Shown: positions 17,096 through 27,828, numbered from the stretch's first letter. The stretch: DNA of 64,000 nt from Nocardia otitidiscaviarum NBRC 14405 (GCF_000308635.1 NZ_BAGD01000043.1:1-64000), one strand, 5' to 3'. The notes: generated by a model from the sequence alone, not told the origin. Made by a program: numbers and translations.

Positions 17096-19153
17096 TTATT
17101 TCGAGGCGGCGGCGGGTGATCCGGTCAGGCGTCGCAAAGCCTGGGCAACCACCTCGGGATCGGAAGTCTCCCAATACGGCGGCAATGACGCACGCAGATA
17201 TCCGCCGTAACGTGCGGTGGCCAAACGGGAATCGAGAATCGCGATAACCCCGCGATCGTCGACACTGCGTAACAGGCGGCCGGTGCCCTGCGCCAGCAAC
17301 AGCGCCGCGTGATTGGCCGCCACCGAGAGAAATCCATTGCCGCCCCGCGATTCCACCGCGCGCTGCCGGGCCACCAGCAGCGGGTCGTCCGGACGCGGGA
17401 ACGGAATGCGGTCCAGGATCACCAGACTCAGCGACGGACCGGGAACGTCCACGCCCTGCCACAGCGACAGCGTGCCGAACAGCGAGGTCTCCGGATCGTC
17501 GGCGAACTTGCGCACCAGTGCGCCGGTGGCGTCGTCACCCTGGCACAGCACGGGGGTGTCGAGCCGCTCGCGCAGGATCTCGGTGGCCGCCTTGGCCGCC
17601 CGCATGGAGGAGAACAGGCCCAGGGTGCGCCCACCCGCGGCGGTCACCAGACGTTCGATCTCGTCCAGGTAGGCGGGCGGCAGGCCGTCACGGCCCGGGG
17701 CCGGGAGATGCTTTGCCACATAGAGGATTCCGGCCTTGGCATGATCGAACGGGGAGCCCACGTCCAGGGAGTTCCAGCGCACCTGCTCCGCATCCGAGGG
17801 TGCCTGGGCGCCGTTGGCGAGCGCGGCGTCCACCCGTCCGGGGGCCTGCGGCGGCAGCCCCCAGGTGACTGCGAGATTGTCGAAGGAACCGCCCACCTGG
17901 AGGGTGGCCGAGGCCAGCACCACGGTGGCGGTGCCGAACAGGCGGCTGCGCAGCAGTCCGCCCACCGACAGCGGGGCCATGTGCAGGGTGCGGCGCGCGA
18001 CCCCGCGCATCTCGTCCACGGCCAGCCAGACCACATCGCGGTGCGCGGCCGGATCGGACTCCTCGAACGTCTCCAACACCCGCACCGCGGCGTCGTGCAC
18101 CTCCTCCACCGCGGCGAGGGCCTGATTGCGGGTGGCGGCCGTCTCCGGATCACCTTGCGGCACACCGGAACCCTGTGGATTGAGCGCGGTGCGGGCATTC
18201 CAGGCGGCGTCGCGCACCAGCGCCAGCACCGGAGCCGCGCCCTCGGGCAGGGTGTCCCAGCGGCCCCCGGGCAGCTCGTCCAGGAAGGCGTGCCACGCCT
18301 CGGCGGCGCTCTCCAGCCGATCGACCTCCCGCTCGTCGATGAGTTTGGCGCAGCGCTTGGCGGCGGCGCTGATGGCGGCGGTGGACAGCTCCGCGGTGGC
18401 CACCCCGGTGACCCGGTCCACCAGTTCGTGCGCCTCGTCCACGATCACCACATCGTGTTCGGGCAGCACCTGGATGCCGCTGATGGCGTCGATGGCCAGC
18501 AGCGCGTGATTGGTGACCACCACATCGGCCTGTCCGGATTCGGCGCGGGCCTTCTCCGCGAAGCAGTCCACGCCGAACGGGCAGCGGGATTTGCCCAGAC
18601 ATTCGCGGGAGGAGACGCTGACCTGCCGCCAGGCGCGGTCGCTCACCCCCGGGGCCAGTTCGTCGCGGTCGCCGGTCTCGGTGTCGGAGGCCCAGTCGTT
18701 GAGCCGCTGCACCTCGCGGCCCAACCGGGAGATGGCGAAGGCGTCGAACAACTCGGCCTCGGCGGGCTCGTCCGGAATGGCGCTGTTGATTTTGTTGAGG
18801 CACAGATAGTTGTTGCGGCCCTTGAGAATCGCGTACTGCGGCACCCGGCCCAGCGGCGTGGCCAGCGCCTCCGACAGCCGCGGCAGATCGCGATCCACCA
18901 GCTGCCGTTGCAGCGCGATGGTGGCGGTGGAGACCACCACCGTGCGCCCGGTGCGCACCGCGTGGCGCAGACTCGGCACCAGATAGGCCAGTGACTTGCC
19001 GGTGCCCGTCCCGGCCTGCACGGCCAGATGCTCCCCGGTGTCGATGGCGTGCGCGACCGCCGCCGCCATGGTCTGCTGCCCGGTGCGTTCCTTCCCACCC
19101 AGAGCCTCGACGGCGGTGGACAACAGTTTCGGCACGGGTGGGAGTTCGGGCAC
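17096..19153 (-). CDS. dinG: DinG-family ATP-dependent helicase
   Basis: A superfamily 2, XPD-like 5'-3' DNA helicase. The Walker A motif is VQAGTGTGKSLAYLVP; the DEAH box is VVIVDEAHELVDR; the C-terminal part has ILDRIPFPRPDDPLL and QGTGRLLRSVDDRGV. Cysteines that could form the 4Fe-4S cluster lie around NNYLCLNK and SRECLGKSRCPFGVDCF. With the GTG at 19153 the protein is 685 aa. This start is favoured because TACGCT (19161-19166) lies seven bases upstream; a TTG at 19183 would add ten residues. It is Rv1329c by position and is divergent from a metallophosphoesterase gene. Confidence 0.93.
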   Translation of the reverse strand: MPELPPVPKLLSTAVEALGGKERTGQQTMAAAVAHAIDTGEHLAVQAGTGTGKSLAYLVPSLRHAVRTGRTVVVSTATIALQRQLVDRDLPRLSEALATPLGRVPQYAILKGRNNYLCLNKINSAIPDEPAEAELFDAFAISRLGREVQRLNDWASDTETGDRDELAPGVSDRAWRQVSVSSRECLGKSRCPFGVDCFAEKARAESGQADVVVTNHALLAIDAISGIQVLPEHDVVIVDEAHELVDRVTGVATAELSTAAISAAAKRCAKLIDEREVDRLESAAEAWHAFLDELPGGRWDTLPEGAAPVLALVRDAAWNARTALNPQGSGVPQGDPETAATRNQALAAVEEVHDAAVRVLETFEESDPAAHRDVVWLAVDEMRGVARRTLHMAPLSVGGLLRSRLFGTATVVLASATLQVGGSFDNLAVTWGLPPQAPGRVDAALANGAQAPSDAEQVRWNSLDVGSPFDHAKAGILYVAKHLPAPGRDGLPPAYLDEIERLVTAAGGRTLGLFSSMRAAKAATEILRERLDTPVLCQGDDATGALVRKFADDPETSLFGTLSLWQGVDVPGPSLSLVILDRIPFPRPDDPLLVARQRAVESRGGNGFLSVAANHAALLLAQGTGRLLRSVDDRGVIAILDSRLATARYGGYLRASLPPYWETSDPEVVAQALRRLTGSPAAASK

Positions 19154-19278
19154 GGCCGTCAGCGTAGCGACTCCGGCCGACAAGCCGACGGTCCGTGCGA
19201 GACCGATCGGTCGGCGGCGCGGGCGTGTCGGTGCGAAACGCGAGTGACCGAATCGGGTGGCGCTGGGAGGATATGCGA

Positions 19279-20139
19279 ATGGGGAAGGTGCTCATCATCG
19301 GCGACCTGCACGGCAATACCGAACACGCGCTGGCGCTCCTGCGGGAGGCGACGGCGCGCGGATGCGATCGGGTCTTCGCGCTCGGCGACTTCGGGGCCTG
19401 GGAACACGTGCCCTCGGGGCGGCGGTACTTCGACGTGGTGAACAAGGCCGCGCGGCGCGTGGATCTGACCGTGTACTTCCTGGACGGCAATCACGACAAG
19501 AGTTCGCTGGTGCACGAGTTGTACGGGGAGAAGCTCGACGACGAGGGATTTCTGCGGTGCCGCAGCAATCTGCGCTACGCCCCGCGCGGACACCGGTGGA
19601 CGTGGGCGGACACCCGCTTCGCGGCCTTCGGTGGGGCGTACTCGGTGGACAAGCAGCGCCGCCTGCAGTGGGAGGCGCAGCGCGCGGCGAAGGGCGAGCG
19701 GCGGCGCGCCCGTGGTTCCCGCCGCGTCCGTCACACCGCCGGGACGCTGTGGTTCCCGGAGGAGCAGATGACCGACGCCGAACTCGACGCCCTGCTCGAC
19801 GCCGACAGCTCACCGGTGGACGTGCTGTTCACCCACGACAAGCCCCGCGCCGCCGCGCCGGATTTCGACCGCAAGAAACACCCGGACTGCCTACCGAACC
19901 AGGACCGCATCCAGCGCGCGGTCGAAACTCTGCGCCCCGCGGTCCTGTTCCACGGCCATTTCCACTACCGCTACACCGACCACATCAGCCTCGGCGACGA
20001 CGAGTGGACCCGCGTCGAGGGCCTGGCCGCCGACCCGGACGCCTCCCCGCGCCCGGATTATCACCGCGACGATTCCTGGTACGTACTGCCGCTGCCACAC
20101 GCGCGCGACAGCGAGGAGACTTCCCGCGCGGCGAGCTGA
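19279..20139 (+). CDS. Calcineurin-like metallophosphoesterase
   Basis: A 286-aa protein with all five blocks of the family metal centre: GDLHGN near the start, ALGDFGAWE, DGNHDK, LFTHDKP and HGHFHYRY. These bind two divalent metals and support phosphomonoester, diester or nucleotide hydrolysis; the substrate is unknown. A basic stretch around residues 125-150 (KGERRRARGSRRVRH) suggests nucleic-acid or nucleotide contact. The ATG at 19279 has GGGAGG nine bases upstream; an ATG at 19273 is too close to it. The gene is inserted between dinG and pncB relative to M. tuberculosis. Confidence 0.88.
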   Translation: MGKVLIIGDLHGNTEHALALLREATARGCDRVFALGDFGAWEHVPSGRRYFDVVNKAARRVDLTVYFLDGNHDKSSLVHELYGEKLDDEGFLRCRSNLRYAPRGHRWTWADTRFAAFGGAYSVDKQRRLQWEAQRAAKGERRRARGSRRVRHTAGTLWFPEEQMTDAELDALLDADSSPVDVLFTHDKPRAAAPDFDRKKHPDCLPNQDRIQRAVETLRPAVLFHGHFHYRYTDHISLGDDEWTRVEGLAADPDASPRPDYHRDDSWYVLPLPHARDSEETSRAAS

Positions 20140-20206
20140 CGAGCCGGCCGCAGGCGCATCGGCTCCCGCGCGGGATCCGGCTGCCGACGTCACGCTGCGC
20201 AGGGCT

Positions 20207-20260
20207 GCGCTGCGGCGTTGTCCACGGCTTCGCCGCGCTGCGGCGTTGTCCGCGGCTTCG
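20207..20260. repeat. 28-bp-spaced direct repeat
   Basis: Two 26-base copies of GCGCTGCGGCGTTGTCC followed by RCGGCTTCG (20207-20232 and 20235-20260) differ at a single base. They lie in the 126-base gap between the metallophosphoesterase stop and the pncA stop. They may be a local duplication or part of 3' structure. Confidence 0.7.
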
Positions 20261-20265
20261 GTGAC

Positions 20266-20832
20266 TCAGTTCTCCAGCGTGCCCGCCAGCTCCACCCCGG
20301 CGGCGCGCAGCTGTTCCAGCGCACGGTCGGCGGTCTCGGGTGCGACCGCGGCGGTGAGGCCCAGTAGCACTCGCGTGTCGAACCCGGCGGCGCGGGCGTC
20401 CAGGGCGGTCGCGCGGACGCAGTGGTCGGTGGCGATACCGCACACGTCCACGGTGTCGATGCCGTGGTCGCGCAGCCAGTCCGCGAGGGGGGTGCCGTCC
20501 TCGGCGCTGCCCTCGAAACCGGAGTAGGCCGCGCTATAGGCGCCCTTGGAGAACACCTGCTCGATGCGGCTGGTGTCGAGGTTGGGGTGGAAGTGCGCAC
20601 CCGGCGTATCCGCGCGGCAGTGCGGCGGCCAGGTGTCCAGGTAGTCGGGCGTATCGGAGAAATGCGGTCCGGGATCGATGTGGAAGTCGCGGGTGGCCAC
20701 GACGGCGGCGTAGTCGGAGACGCCGAGGTACTCGGTGATCCGGTCCGCCACCGCCGCCCCGCCCGTGACGGCCAGCGATCCGCCCTCGCAGAAATCGTTC
20801 TGTACATCGACGACGATCAGGGCTCGGCTCAT
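20266..20832 (-). CDS. pncA: Nicotinamidase/pyrazinamidase PncA
   Basis: PncA deamidates nicotinamide to nicotinate for NAD salvage and also activates pyrazinamide. The 188-aa protein keeps all known residues: catalytic Asp9 (VVDVQNDF), Lys96 (FSKGAY) and Cys138 (GIATDHC), with metal ligands Asp49, His51, His57 and His71. The numbering is almost identical to M. tuberculosis PncA. The ATG at 20832 has GGGAGG about eight bases upstream. It lies 96 bases downstream of pncB in the same direction, so the two probably act together; in M. tuberculosis pncA is elsewhere (Rv2043c). Confidence 0.95.
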   Translation of the reverse strand: MSRALIVVDVQNDFCEGGSLAVTGGAAVADRITEYLGVSDYAAVVATRDFHIDPGPHFSDTPDYLDTWPPHCRADTPGAHFHPNLDTSRIEQVFSKGAYSAAYSGFEGSAEDGTPLADWLRDHGIDTVDVCGIATDHCVRATALDARAAGFDTRVLLGLTAAVAPETADRALEQLRAAGVELAGTLEN

Positions 20833-20928
20833 GGGGCGACCTCCCGGTTGAACTGCGGCGGTGCTGCCTGCGCTATGCATTCTGCCGCCCGGGCGGGCAG
20901 GGGTCCATGCGGCGTGCGCCGCACCGGC

Positions 20929-22242
20929 TCAGCGGAGGAAGGTCGTCGGAATCGCCGGATCGCCCACCGACAGCTTCAACCCCTCCCACGGCAGGCTGAC
21001 CAGCGCCTTGGCCAGCCGCTCCCGGCTGTCGCCCAGGGCGGGATCGCCGACCACCTCGCCGCCGCGCACCAGCGGCGTCTGCAGATCGCGCACCTCGAAA
21101 CCGTTGGGGGCCGGGCGTTCTCCGGCAGCCGGGTAGACGATCTCCTCCACCATGGTTCCGGTGCGCCGGGACAGCCGCACCGCGCGCTTGGTGCCGCCCC
21201 GGGATTCCTTGTGCGAGCTGCGTTTCGCCACCGGCACGCCCTCGACCTCCACCAGCTTGTAGACCATGCCCGCGGTGGGCGCGCCGGAACCGGTGACCAG
21301 GGAGGTGCCCACGCCGTAGGCGTCGACGGGTTCGGCGCGCAGTGCCGCGATGGCGTATTCGTCCAGGTCTCCGGACACCACGATCTTGGTGCGGGTCGCG
21401 CCGAGCGCGTCCAGCTGTTCGCGCACCTGCCGGGCCAGCACCCCCAGATCGCCGGAATCGATACGCACGCCGCCCAATTCGGGTCCGGCCACCTCGATGG
21501 CGGTGGCCACGCCGCGGGTGATGTCGAAGGTGTCCACCAGCAGGGTGGTGCCGACGCCGAGCGCGTCCACCTGACTGCGGAAGGCCGCCGCCTCGTGCGC
21601 GCCGTCCGCCCCGCTGTGCAGCAGCGTGAAGGCGTGCGCGCTGGTACCCGCGCTGGGCACGCCGAAGGCGCGGGCGGCCTCCAGGTTCGAGGTGGCGTCG
21701 AATCCGGCCAGGTAGGCGGCGCGGGCGCTGGCGGGCGCGGCGAGTTCGTGGGTGCGCCGCGAGCCCATCTCGATCAGGGTGCGGCCCCCGGCGGCGCTCA
21801 CCATGCGGGCGGCGGCCGCGGCGATGGCGCTGTCGTGGTTGTAGATCGACAGGATGAGCGTTTCCAGCAGGACGCATTCGGCGAAACTGCCGCGCACGGT
21901 GAGGATGGGGGAGCCGGGGAAGAACAGTTCGCCCTCGGGGTAGCCGTCGATATCGCCGCCGAAGCGGTAGTCGCGCAGCCACGCCACGGTATCCGCGTCC
22001 AGGAAGCGCTCGACCACCGCGAGTTCCGCCGCACCGAAACGGAAGTCGCGCAGTGCGTCGAGCAGCCGCCCGGTACCCGCGACCACGCCGTAGCGCCGCC
22101 CGTGCGGCAAGCGCCGGGCGAATACCTCGAAGGTGCAGCGCCGGTGTGCCGATCCGTCGGCCAGCGCCGCCGCCAGCATGGTCAGCTCGTACTGGTCGGT
22201 CAGCAGTGCGGTGCTGGAAGGAGTCCCGTTCACCGTGTCCAT
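20929..22242 (-). CDS. pncB: Nicotinate phosphoribosyltransferase PncB
   Basis: PncB joins nicotinate to PRPP, forming nicotinate mononucleotide. The 437-aa protein opens with [17 protein letters not shown], a family hallmark, and contains [21 protein letters not shown] and [11 protein letters not shown], which line the phosphate and PRPP site, then [14 protein letters not shown]. It corresponds to Rv1330c. The ATG at 22242 fits the conserved N-terminus, but no good ribosome-binding site is visible. Together with PncA it covers nicotinamide to NaMN. Confidence 0.95.
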   Translation of the reverse strand: MDTVNGTPSSTALLTDQYELTMLAAALADGSAHRRCTFEVFARRLPHGRRYGVVAGTGRLLDALRDFRFGAAELAVVERFLDADTVAWLRDYRFGGDIDGYPEGELFFPGSPILTVRGSFAECVLLETLILSIYNHDSAIAAAAARMVSAAGGRTLIEMGSRRTHELAAPASARAAYLAGFDATSNLEAARAFGVPSAGTSAHAFTLLHSGADGAHEAAAFRSQVDALGVGTTLLVDTFDITRGVATAIEVAGPELGGVRIDSGDLGVLARQVREQLDALGATRTKIVVSGDLDEYAIAALRAEPVDAYGVGTSLVTGSGAPTAGMVYKLVEVEGVPVAKRSSHKESRGGTKRAVRLSRRTGTMVEEIVYPAAGERPAPNGFEVRDLQTPLVRGGEVVGDPALGDSRERLAKALVSLPWEGLKLSVGDPAIPTTFLR

Positions 22243-22402
22243 CTTGCCCGGTGTGGTGGCATCGTCTCGGCACTGCGCCCAGCGGTGGGAGCCGTGTCCG
22301 GCATGCCGGTGCTGTCGTGCGTGGCCGCGCGTGTTGCGGGGGAATCCACGGCGTGTTGTGGTGACTGTTGTTTCTCCGGGGTCAAGTCGTACCCTGGGTG
22401 TT

Positions 22403-22759
22403 ATGGGTCTGTGCATAGAAGACGCTGTCCGGATCGCCGCCGGTCCGGTCGGCGCGAACCTGACACTGTCGGCGGCGCAGGCGACCCCCGAGGCGGTCGA
22501 GTACACCGAGATCCTGGAGGCCGAGGACCGGCCGTGGGTGACCGTGGTCTGGGACGATCCGGTCAATCTCATGCACTACGTCACCTACATCTTCCAGAAG
22601 CTGTTCGGCTACAGCAAAGGTAAGGCAACCGAGCTGATGCTCAAGGTGCACAACGAGGGCAAGGCCGTGGTGTCCTCCGGGTCGCGGGACAAGATGGAAC
22701 ACGACGTACAGCGCCTGCACGCGGCCGGACTGTGGGCGACCATGCAGCGTGACGACTGA
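22403..22759 (+). CDS. clpS: ATP-dependent Clp protease adaptor ClpS
   Basis: ClpS delivers N-degron substrates to ClpC/ClpP. Of its 118 residues, the last 80 match the family: [44 protein letters not shown], with the WDDPVN and hydrophobic-pocket residues for N-terminal recognition. The N-terminal 38 residues (from MGLCIEDAV) are unlike Rv1331. The ATG is nevertheless supported by TACCCT at 22390-22395, seven bases upstream, in a leaderless layout. Confidence 0.93.
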   Translation: MGLCIEDAVRIAAGPVGANLTLSAAQATPEAVEYTEILEAEDRPWVTVVWDDPVNLMHYVTYIFQKLFGYSKGKATELMLKVHNEGKAVVSSGSRDKMEHDVQRLHAAGLWATMQRDD

Positions 22760-22781
22760 TCCGGACGACTACGGTAGGCCC

Positions 22782-23351
22782 GTGCGGAAGTGGAGCAGGA
22801 AGAACTCCCTGAGCGGGCCGAAACTACGCTCGGAAATGGACGCCCACGAGGCGGAGGTATTGCGTTCCCTCGTCGGCGCGGTCACGGGGCTGCTGACCGA
22901 ACGGGCGGGTGAGGCCCCCGAGGACGATCTCGCGGCCCTCACCGGGCTACAGATGGGCAATGCCGCCCCGCCGGACGATCCCCGGCTGCGCCGCCTGCTG
23001 CCCGACTTCCACCGCCCCGAACCCGGTTCTCCCGACGCCGACCGCGCCGACCTCAACAGTGCGCTGCGCAGCCTGCACGAACCCGACATCATCGAGGCCA
23101 AGGTCACGGCCGGACAGGTGGTCCTCGACACCGTTCCGGCGCAGGGCGGGAAGATCAACCTCTCGCCCGAGCAGGCCGATGCCTGGCTGACCTCGCTCAA
23201 CGACATCCGGCTCGCCCTCGGCACCGCCCTGGGCATCGACGCCGACACGCCCGACATGCTGGACCCGGACGATCCCCGGGCCCCGCACCTGGACGTCTAC
23301 CACTGGCTGACCTGGATGCAGGACTCGCTGCTGCAGGCCCTGGCTCCCTGA
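22782..23351 (+). CDS. DUF2017 protein
   Basis: A 189-aa protein, the equivalent of Rv1332, of unknown function; it commonly follows clpS in actinobacteria. It starts VRKWSRKNSLSGPKLRSEMDAHEAEVLRSLV, and residues from about 100 contain LPDFHRPEP and an all-helical C-terminus. The GTG at 22782 is chosen because TACGGT (22770-22775) lies six bases upstream; a GTG at 22749 would overlap clpS by 11 bases. The conserved pairing suggests a link to Clp proteolysis, but this is inferred from context only. Confidence 0.85.
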   Translation: MRKWSRKNSLSGPKLRSEMDAHEAEVLRSLVGAVTGLLTERAGEAPEDDLAALTGLQMGNAAPPDDPRLRRLLPDFHRPEPGSPDADRADLNSALRSLHEPDIIEAKVTAGQVVLDTVPAQGGKINLSPEQADAWLTSLNDIRLALGTALGIDADTPDMLDPDDPRAPHLDVYHWLTWMQDSLLQALAP

Positions 23352-23377
23352 CCGCGGGCACCGCTAGCGTGGGCGGT

Positions 23378-24442
23378 GTGAACACGGCTGCGGGACCGCG
23401 CGATTCGCTCACCGATGTGACCGGCCTGCTGGTCGGGCACCATCACGTGCTCGACGCCGACGCCACCCTGGGCTCCGGTGCGGCGACCGGCTGCACCGTG
23501 GTGCGCGCGCCGGGCGGTGCGGTCGCGGCCGTGGACGTGCGCGGCGGCGGTCCCGGTACGCGGGAGACCGATCTGCTCGATCCGTCGAATACCGTGCGCC
23601 AGGCCAACGCGATACTGCTGACCGGCGGCAGCGCCTACGGTCTGGCCGCCGCCGACGGCGTGATGCGCTGGCACGAGGAACACGGCGAGGGCATTCCGAT
23701 GGATCCCGCCGACCCGAGCCGAGTGGTGCCGATCGTGCCCAGCGCGGTGATCTTCGATCTTCCGGTGGGGGCGTGGAATATTCGGCCCACCGCCGACTTC
23801 GGCTTCCTGGCCGCCGAGGCGGCCGCCGTGGATTTCGCGCGCGGGTCGGTGGGTGCGGGCGTCGGCGCGCGGGCCGGGTCGATCAAGGGCGGAATCGGCA
23901 CCGCCAGTGTGCGTTTCACCGACGGACCGGCCGCCGGGGTCACCGTGGGCGCACTCGTGGTCGCCAATCCGGTGGGTTCGGTCTTCGACCCGCGCACCGG
24001 ATTGCCGTGGGGCGCGGGCACGGACGGTCCCGACTATTTCGGTCTGCGGCCCGCCACCGCCGAACAGCTCGCCGCCGCCAACGCCCTGCCGGTGAAGGGC
24101 ACTGTGCTCAATACCACCATCGGCGTGGTGGCCACCGACGCCGACCTCGGCCCGGCCGCCTGCCGCCGCCTGGCCACCACCGGTCACGACGGCCTGGCCC
24201 GCGCCATCCGCCCGGTCCACTCCCCGCTGGACGGCGATACCCTGTTCGCCCTCGCCACCGGTACCGTGCAGGCCGCCGACCAGGGCGTTCGCCTGCCGCC
24301 CGCCTTCGGGGCGGAACTGCTGATCCTGGATCAGCTCTGCACGGCCGCGGCCGTCTGCGTCGAGCGCGCGGTGGTCGACGCCATCCGCAGCGCCACCGCC
24401 GTCGCGGGCGTTCCGGCCTACGCCGACCTGTTCCCGGGCTGA
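23378..24442 (+). CDS. P1-family peptidase (DmpA-like Ntn hydrolase)
   Basis: A 354-aa self-processing aminopeptidase/amidase of peptidase family S58 (P1), the counterpart of Rv1333. The start matches the family (LTDVTGLLVGHHHV), the centre has LLTGGSAYGLAAADGVM, and the autocatalytic site is LNTTIGVVATDADL, where Thr246 is expected to become the N-terminal nucleophile of the small subunit after cleavage behind Asn245. The physiological substrate is unknown. The GTG at 23378 follows TAGCGT (23365-23370) by seven bases; an in-frame GTG also occurs at 23369. Confidence 0.9.
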   Translation: MNTAAGPRDSLTDVTGLLVGHHHVLDADATLGSGAATGCTVVRAPGGAVAAVDVRGGGPGTRETDLLDPSNTVRQANAILLTGGSAYGLAAADGVMRWHEEHGEGIPMDPADPSRVVPIVPSAVIFDLPVGAWNIRPTADFGFLAAEAAAVDFARGSVGAGVGARAGSIKGGIGTASVRFTDGPAAGVTVGALVVANPVGSVFDPRTGLPWGAGTDGPDYFGLRPATAEQLAAANALPVKGTVLNTTIGVVATDADLGPAACRRLATTGHDGLARAIRPVHSPLDGDTLFALATGTVQAADQGVRLPPAFGAELLILDQLCTAAAVCVERAVVDAIRSATAVAGVPAYADLFPG

Positions 24443-24528
24443 CCGCCCGCGCCTCCCCGGTTCCGGTTCGTCGGGAATAGCCGCATATTCTCGACTGTTG
24501 AGGGCCGGTGAGCGGAAGGAATGCGACA

Positions 24529-24954
24529 GTGCTGGTGATCAAGGCCGACCTCGTCGACAAGATGGTGGCGCACGCGCGCGCCGATCACCCCGATGAGGCG
24601 TGCGGTGTCATCGCCGGTCCGGAGGGTTCCGATCGTCCCGAGCGGTTCATCGCCATGATCAACGCCGAGCGCTCGCCCACCTTCTACCGGTTCGATTCCG
24701 CCGAACAGCTGCGGGTGTGGCGTGAGATGGACGACCGCGACGAGGCACCCGTGGTCATCTACCATTCGCACACCGCCACCGAGGCCTACCCGAGCCGCAC
24801 CGACGTCTCGTTCGCCTCCGAACCCGACGCCCACTACGTGCTGGTCTCCACCCGCGACCCCGAACAGCACGAACTGCGCAGCTACCGCATCATCGACGGC
24901 CGGGTCACCGAGGAGCCGGTTCAGGTCGTCGCCGACTACGCGGTGGACGTCTGA
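24529..24954 (+). CDS. mec: CysO-cysteine peptidase Mec (JAMM protease)
   Basis: Mec is a zinc isopeptidase that releases cysteine from the CysO-cysteine adduct. The 141-aa protein has the JAMM residues Glu23 (DEACGVIAG), His79 and His81 (HSHT) and Asp92 (PSRTD). The GTG at 24529 has GGAAGGA eight bases upstream, the best start; one at 24508 would add seven residues. It is first in mec-cysO-cysM, the same order as Rv1334-1336. It may also need to trim CysO here, because that protein has a residue beyond Gly-Gly. Confidence 0.93.
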   Translation: MLVIKADLVDKMVAHARADHPDEACGVIAGPEGSDRPERFIAMINAERSPTFYRFDSAEQLRVWREMDDRDEAPVVIYHSHTATEAYPSRTDVSFASEPDAHYVLVSTRDPEQHELRSYRIIDGRVTEEPVQVVADYAVDV

Positions 24955-25001
24955 GCATTCCCCGCGCGACCACGCCAGCAGGAAACGAGCAAGGAGCACC
25001 C

Positions 25002-26244
<1,243 letters not shown>

Positions 26245-26290
26245 CGCGCCCGGTACGCTCGAAGATACGAGCGTTCTAGGAGGTCGTGCC

Positions 26291-26995
26291 ATGAGCGGCG
26301 GTGCCGGCATGGGTGCGTCGTTCGATCCGGACCGGATCGGGCGACTGCGCGGACAGCTGACCAACCCCGAGACCAGCACGCGGGGATCCGCGGCGCTGAA
26401 GCTGTTGTGGCAGCGCGCCATTGCGATAATTCTTGCGTTTACCGCGCTTCTCTACGGGGTAGAGGGCGTGGATTCGGTAACGGGGCACAATCTCGATTAC
26501 GAGGGTGTGCGCCCGCGCACCGACGAGGGCCTGGTCGGCATTCTGTTCGCCCCCGTACTGCACGCCAATTGGGAGCACCTTTTCGGCAATACGGTGCCGG
26601 TGCTGGTTCTCGGCCTGCTCACGCTGCTCAGCGGAATCGGGCGCGGCTTGGCGGCGACGGCCATCATCTGGGTGATCGGTGGATTCGGCACCTGGCTCAC
26701 CGGGGATGTGAATTCGGTGCACATCGGCGCTTCGGTGCTGGTGTTCGGCTGGCTCACCTATCTGATTTCCCGGGGCTTCTTCGCCCGGAACGCCACCCAG
26801 ATCGTGATCGGTCTGGTGGTGGGGTTGCTGTACGGGTCCATCCTGGTGGGAGTGCTGCCGGGACAGGACGGAATCTCTTGGCAAGGGCATCTTTTCGGGG
26901 CGATGGGTGGCCTGGTTGCCGGGTGGGTACTCTCTGGTGATGCACGTCGTCATCGTCGCGGGGCTAACGCCGGCCGTCTCGCGTCGTCGGGGTGA
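26291..26995 (+). CDS. Rhomboid-family intramembrane serine protease
   Basis: A 234-aa membrane protein with about six helices. The catalytic dyad is Ser148 in HIGASVLVFG and His200 in WQGHLFGAMGG; the HANWEHLFGN motif of loop 1 to helix 2 is also present. It corresponds to Rv1337. AGGAGG lies seven bases upstream of the ATG, one of the strongest ribosome-binding sites here. In M. tuberculosis murI follows directly; here the next gene is the metallo-beta-lactamase-fold protein. Substrates are unknown. Confidence 0.92.
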   Translation: MSGGAGMGASFDPDRIGRLRGQLTNPETSTRGSAALKLLWQRAIAIILAFTALLYGVEGVDSVTGHNLDYEGVRPRTDEGLVGILFAPVLHANWEHLFGNTVPVLVLGLLTLLSGIGRGLAATAIIWVIGGFGTWLTGDVNSVHIGASVLVFGWLTYLISRGFFARNATQIVIGLVVGLLYGSILVGVLPGQDGISWQGHLFGAMGGLVAGWVLSGDARRHRRGANAGRLASSG

Positions 26996-27063
26996 CAGCG
27001 GATCCGGTCGGCGATATGGGGGATCCCTCCTTGAATGAGACAGCAGCGTGGCAGCATGGGGGA

Positions 27064-27828
27064 ATGCGCCTCACAGTCGTCGGGTGTTCGGGCAGCGTGT
27101 CCGGCCCGGATTCGCCGGCGTCGGGATATCTGCTCACCGGCCCGGATATGACGCCCACCGTCATCGATTTCGGTCCGGGTGTGCTGGGCGCGCTGCAAAA
27201 GTATCTGGATCCGGGTGAGGTCGACATCTTCCTCACGCATCTGCACGCCGACCATTGTCTGGATCTGCCCGGGCTGCTGGTGTGGCGTCGGTATCACCCC
27301 AATCCGCCGTCCGGCAAGGCGGTCGTGTACGGGCCGTCGGACACCTCGCTGCGGATCGGCAACGCCTCCGCCGAAATCGGCGGTGACTGCGACGACTGGT
27401 CCGATGTCATCGATATGCGGCAGTGGTCGGTCGGCGCACCCATCGCCTTCGGCCCCGGCCACACCGTCGAGGCCCGCCGCATGTTCCATCCGCCGGAGTC
27501 CTACGGTCTGCGCATCACCACCGCCACCGGGCGCACCCTCGTCTACACCGGTGACACCGCCCTCTGCGACGAGGTGTACGAGCTGGCCCGCGGTGCGGAC
27601 ATCCTGCTCTCCGAGGCGTCCTGGACCCACGACCCGGCCAATCGCCCACCCGGCATTCACCTTTCGGGCACCGAGGCGGGCATGATCGCCGCCGAGGCGG
27701 GCGTCGGCGAGCTGCTGCTCACCCACATTCCCCCGTGGACCTCCCGCGAAGACGTGATCGCCGAGGCCAAGGCCGTCTTCACCGGCCCCGTCCACGCCGT
27801 GTCGCCCGGCGAGACCTTCGACATCTGA
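27064..27828 (+). CDS. Metallo-beta-lactamase-fold phosphodiesterase (Rv1339 type)
   Basis: A 254-aa protein with the two-metal signature THLHADHCLDLPGL, the distal Asp in YTGDTALCDE, and a final THIPPWTS motif with the last His. Rv1339 has been described as an atypical class II cAMP phosphodiesterase, so a cyclic-nucleotide role is the best inference; tRNase Z-like chemistry is the alternative. The ATG at 27064 begins the conserved MRLTVVGCSGSVSGPDSPASGYLL. A GTG at 26992 overlapping the rhomboid stop would add 24 residues without family support. Confidence 0.9.
   Translation: MRLTVVGCSGSVSGPDSPASGYLLTGPDMTPTVIDFGPGVLGALQKYLDPGEVDIFLTHLHADHCLDLPGLLVWRRYHPNPPSGKAVVYGPSDTSLRIGNASAEIGGDCDDWSDVIDMRQWSVGAPIAFGPGHTVEARRMFHPPESYGLRITTATGRTLVYTGDTALCDEVYELARGADILLSEASWTHDPANRPPGIHLSGTEAGMIAAEAGVGELLLTHIPPWTSREDVIAEAKAVFTGPVHAVSPGETFDI

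Noticed and set aside
20422..22623. 733-codon plus-strand open frame over pncA and pncB
   Set aside because: Both minus-strand genes have full catalytic residues; the antisense translation shows no fold or motif.
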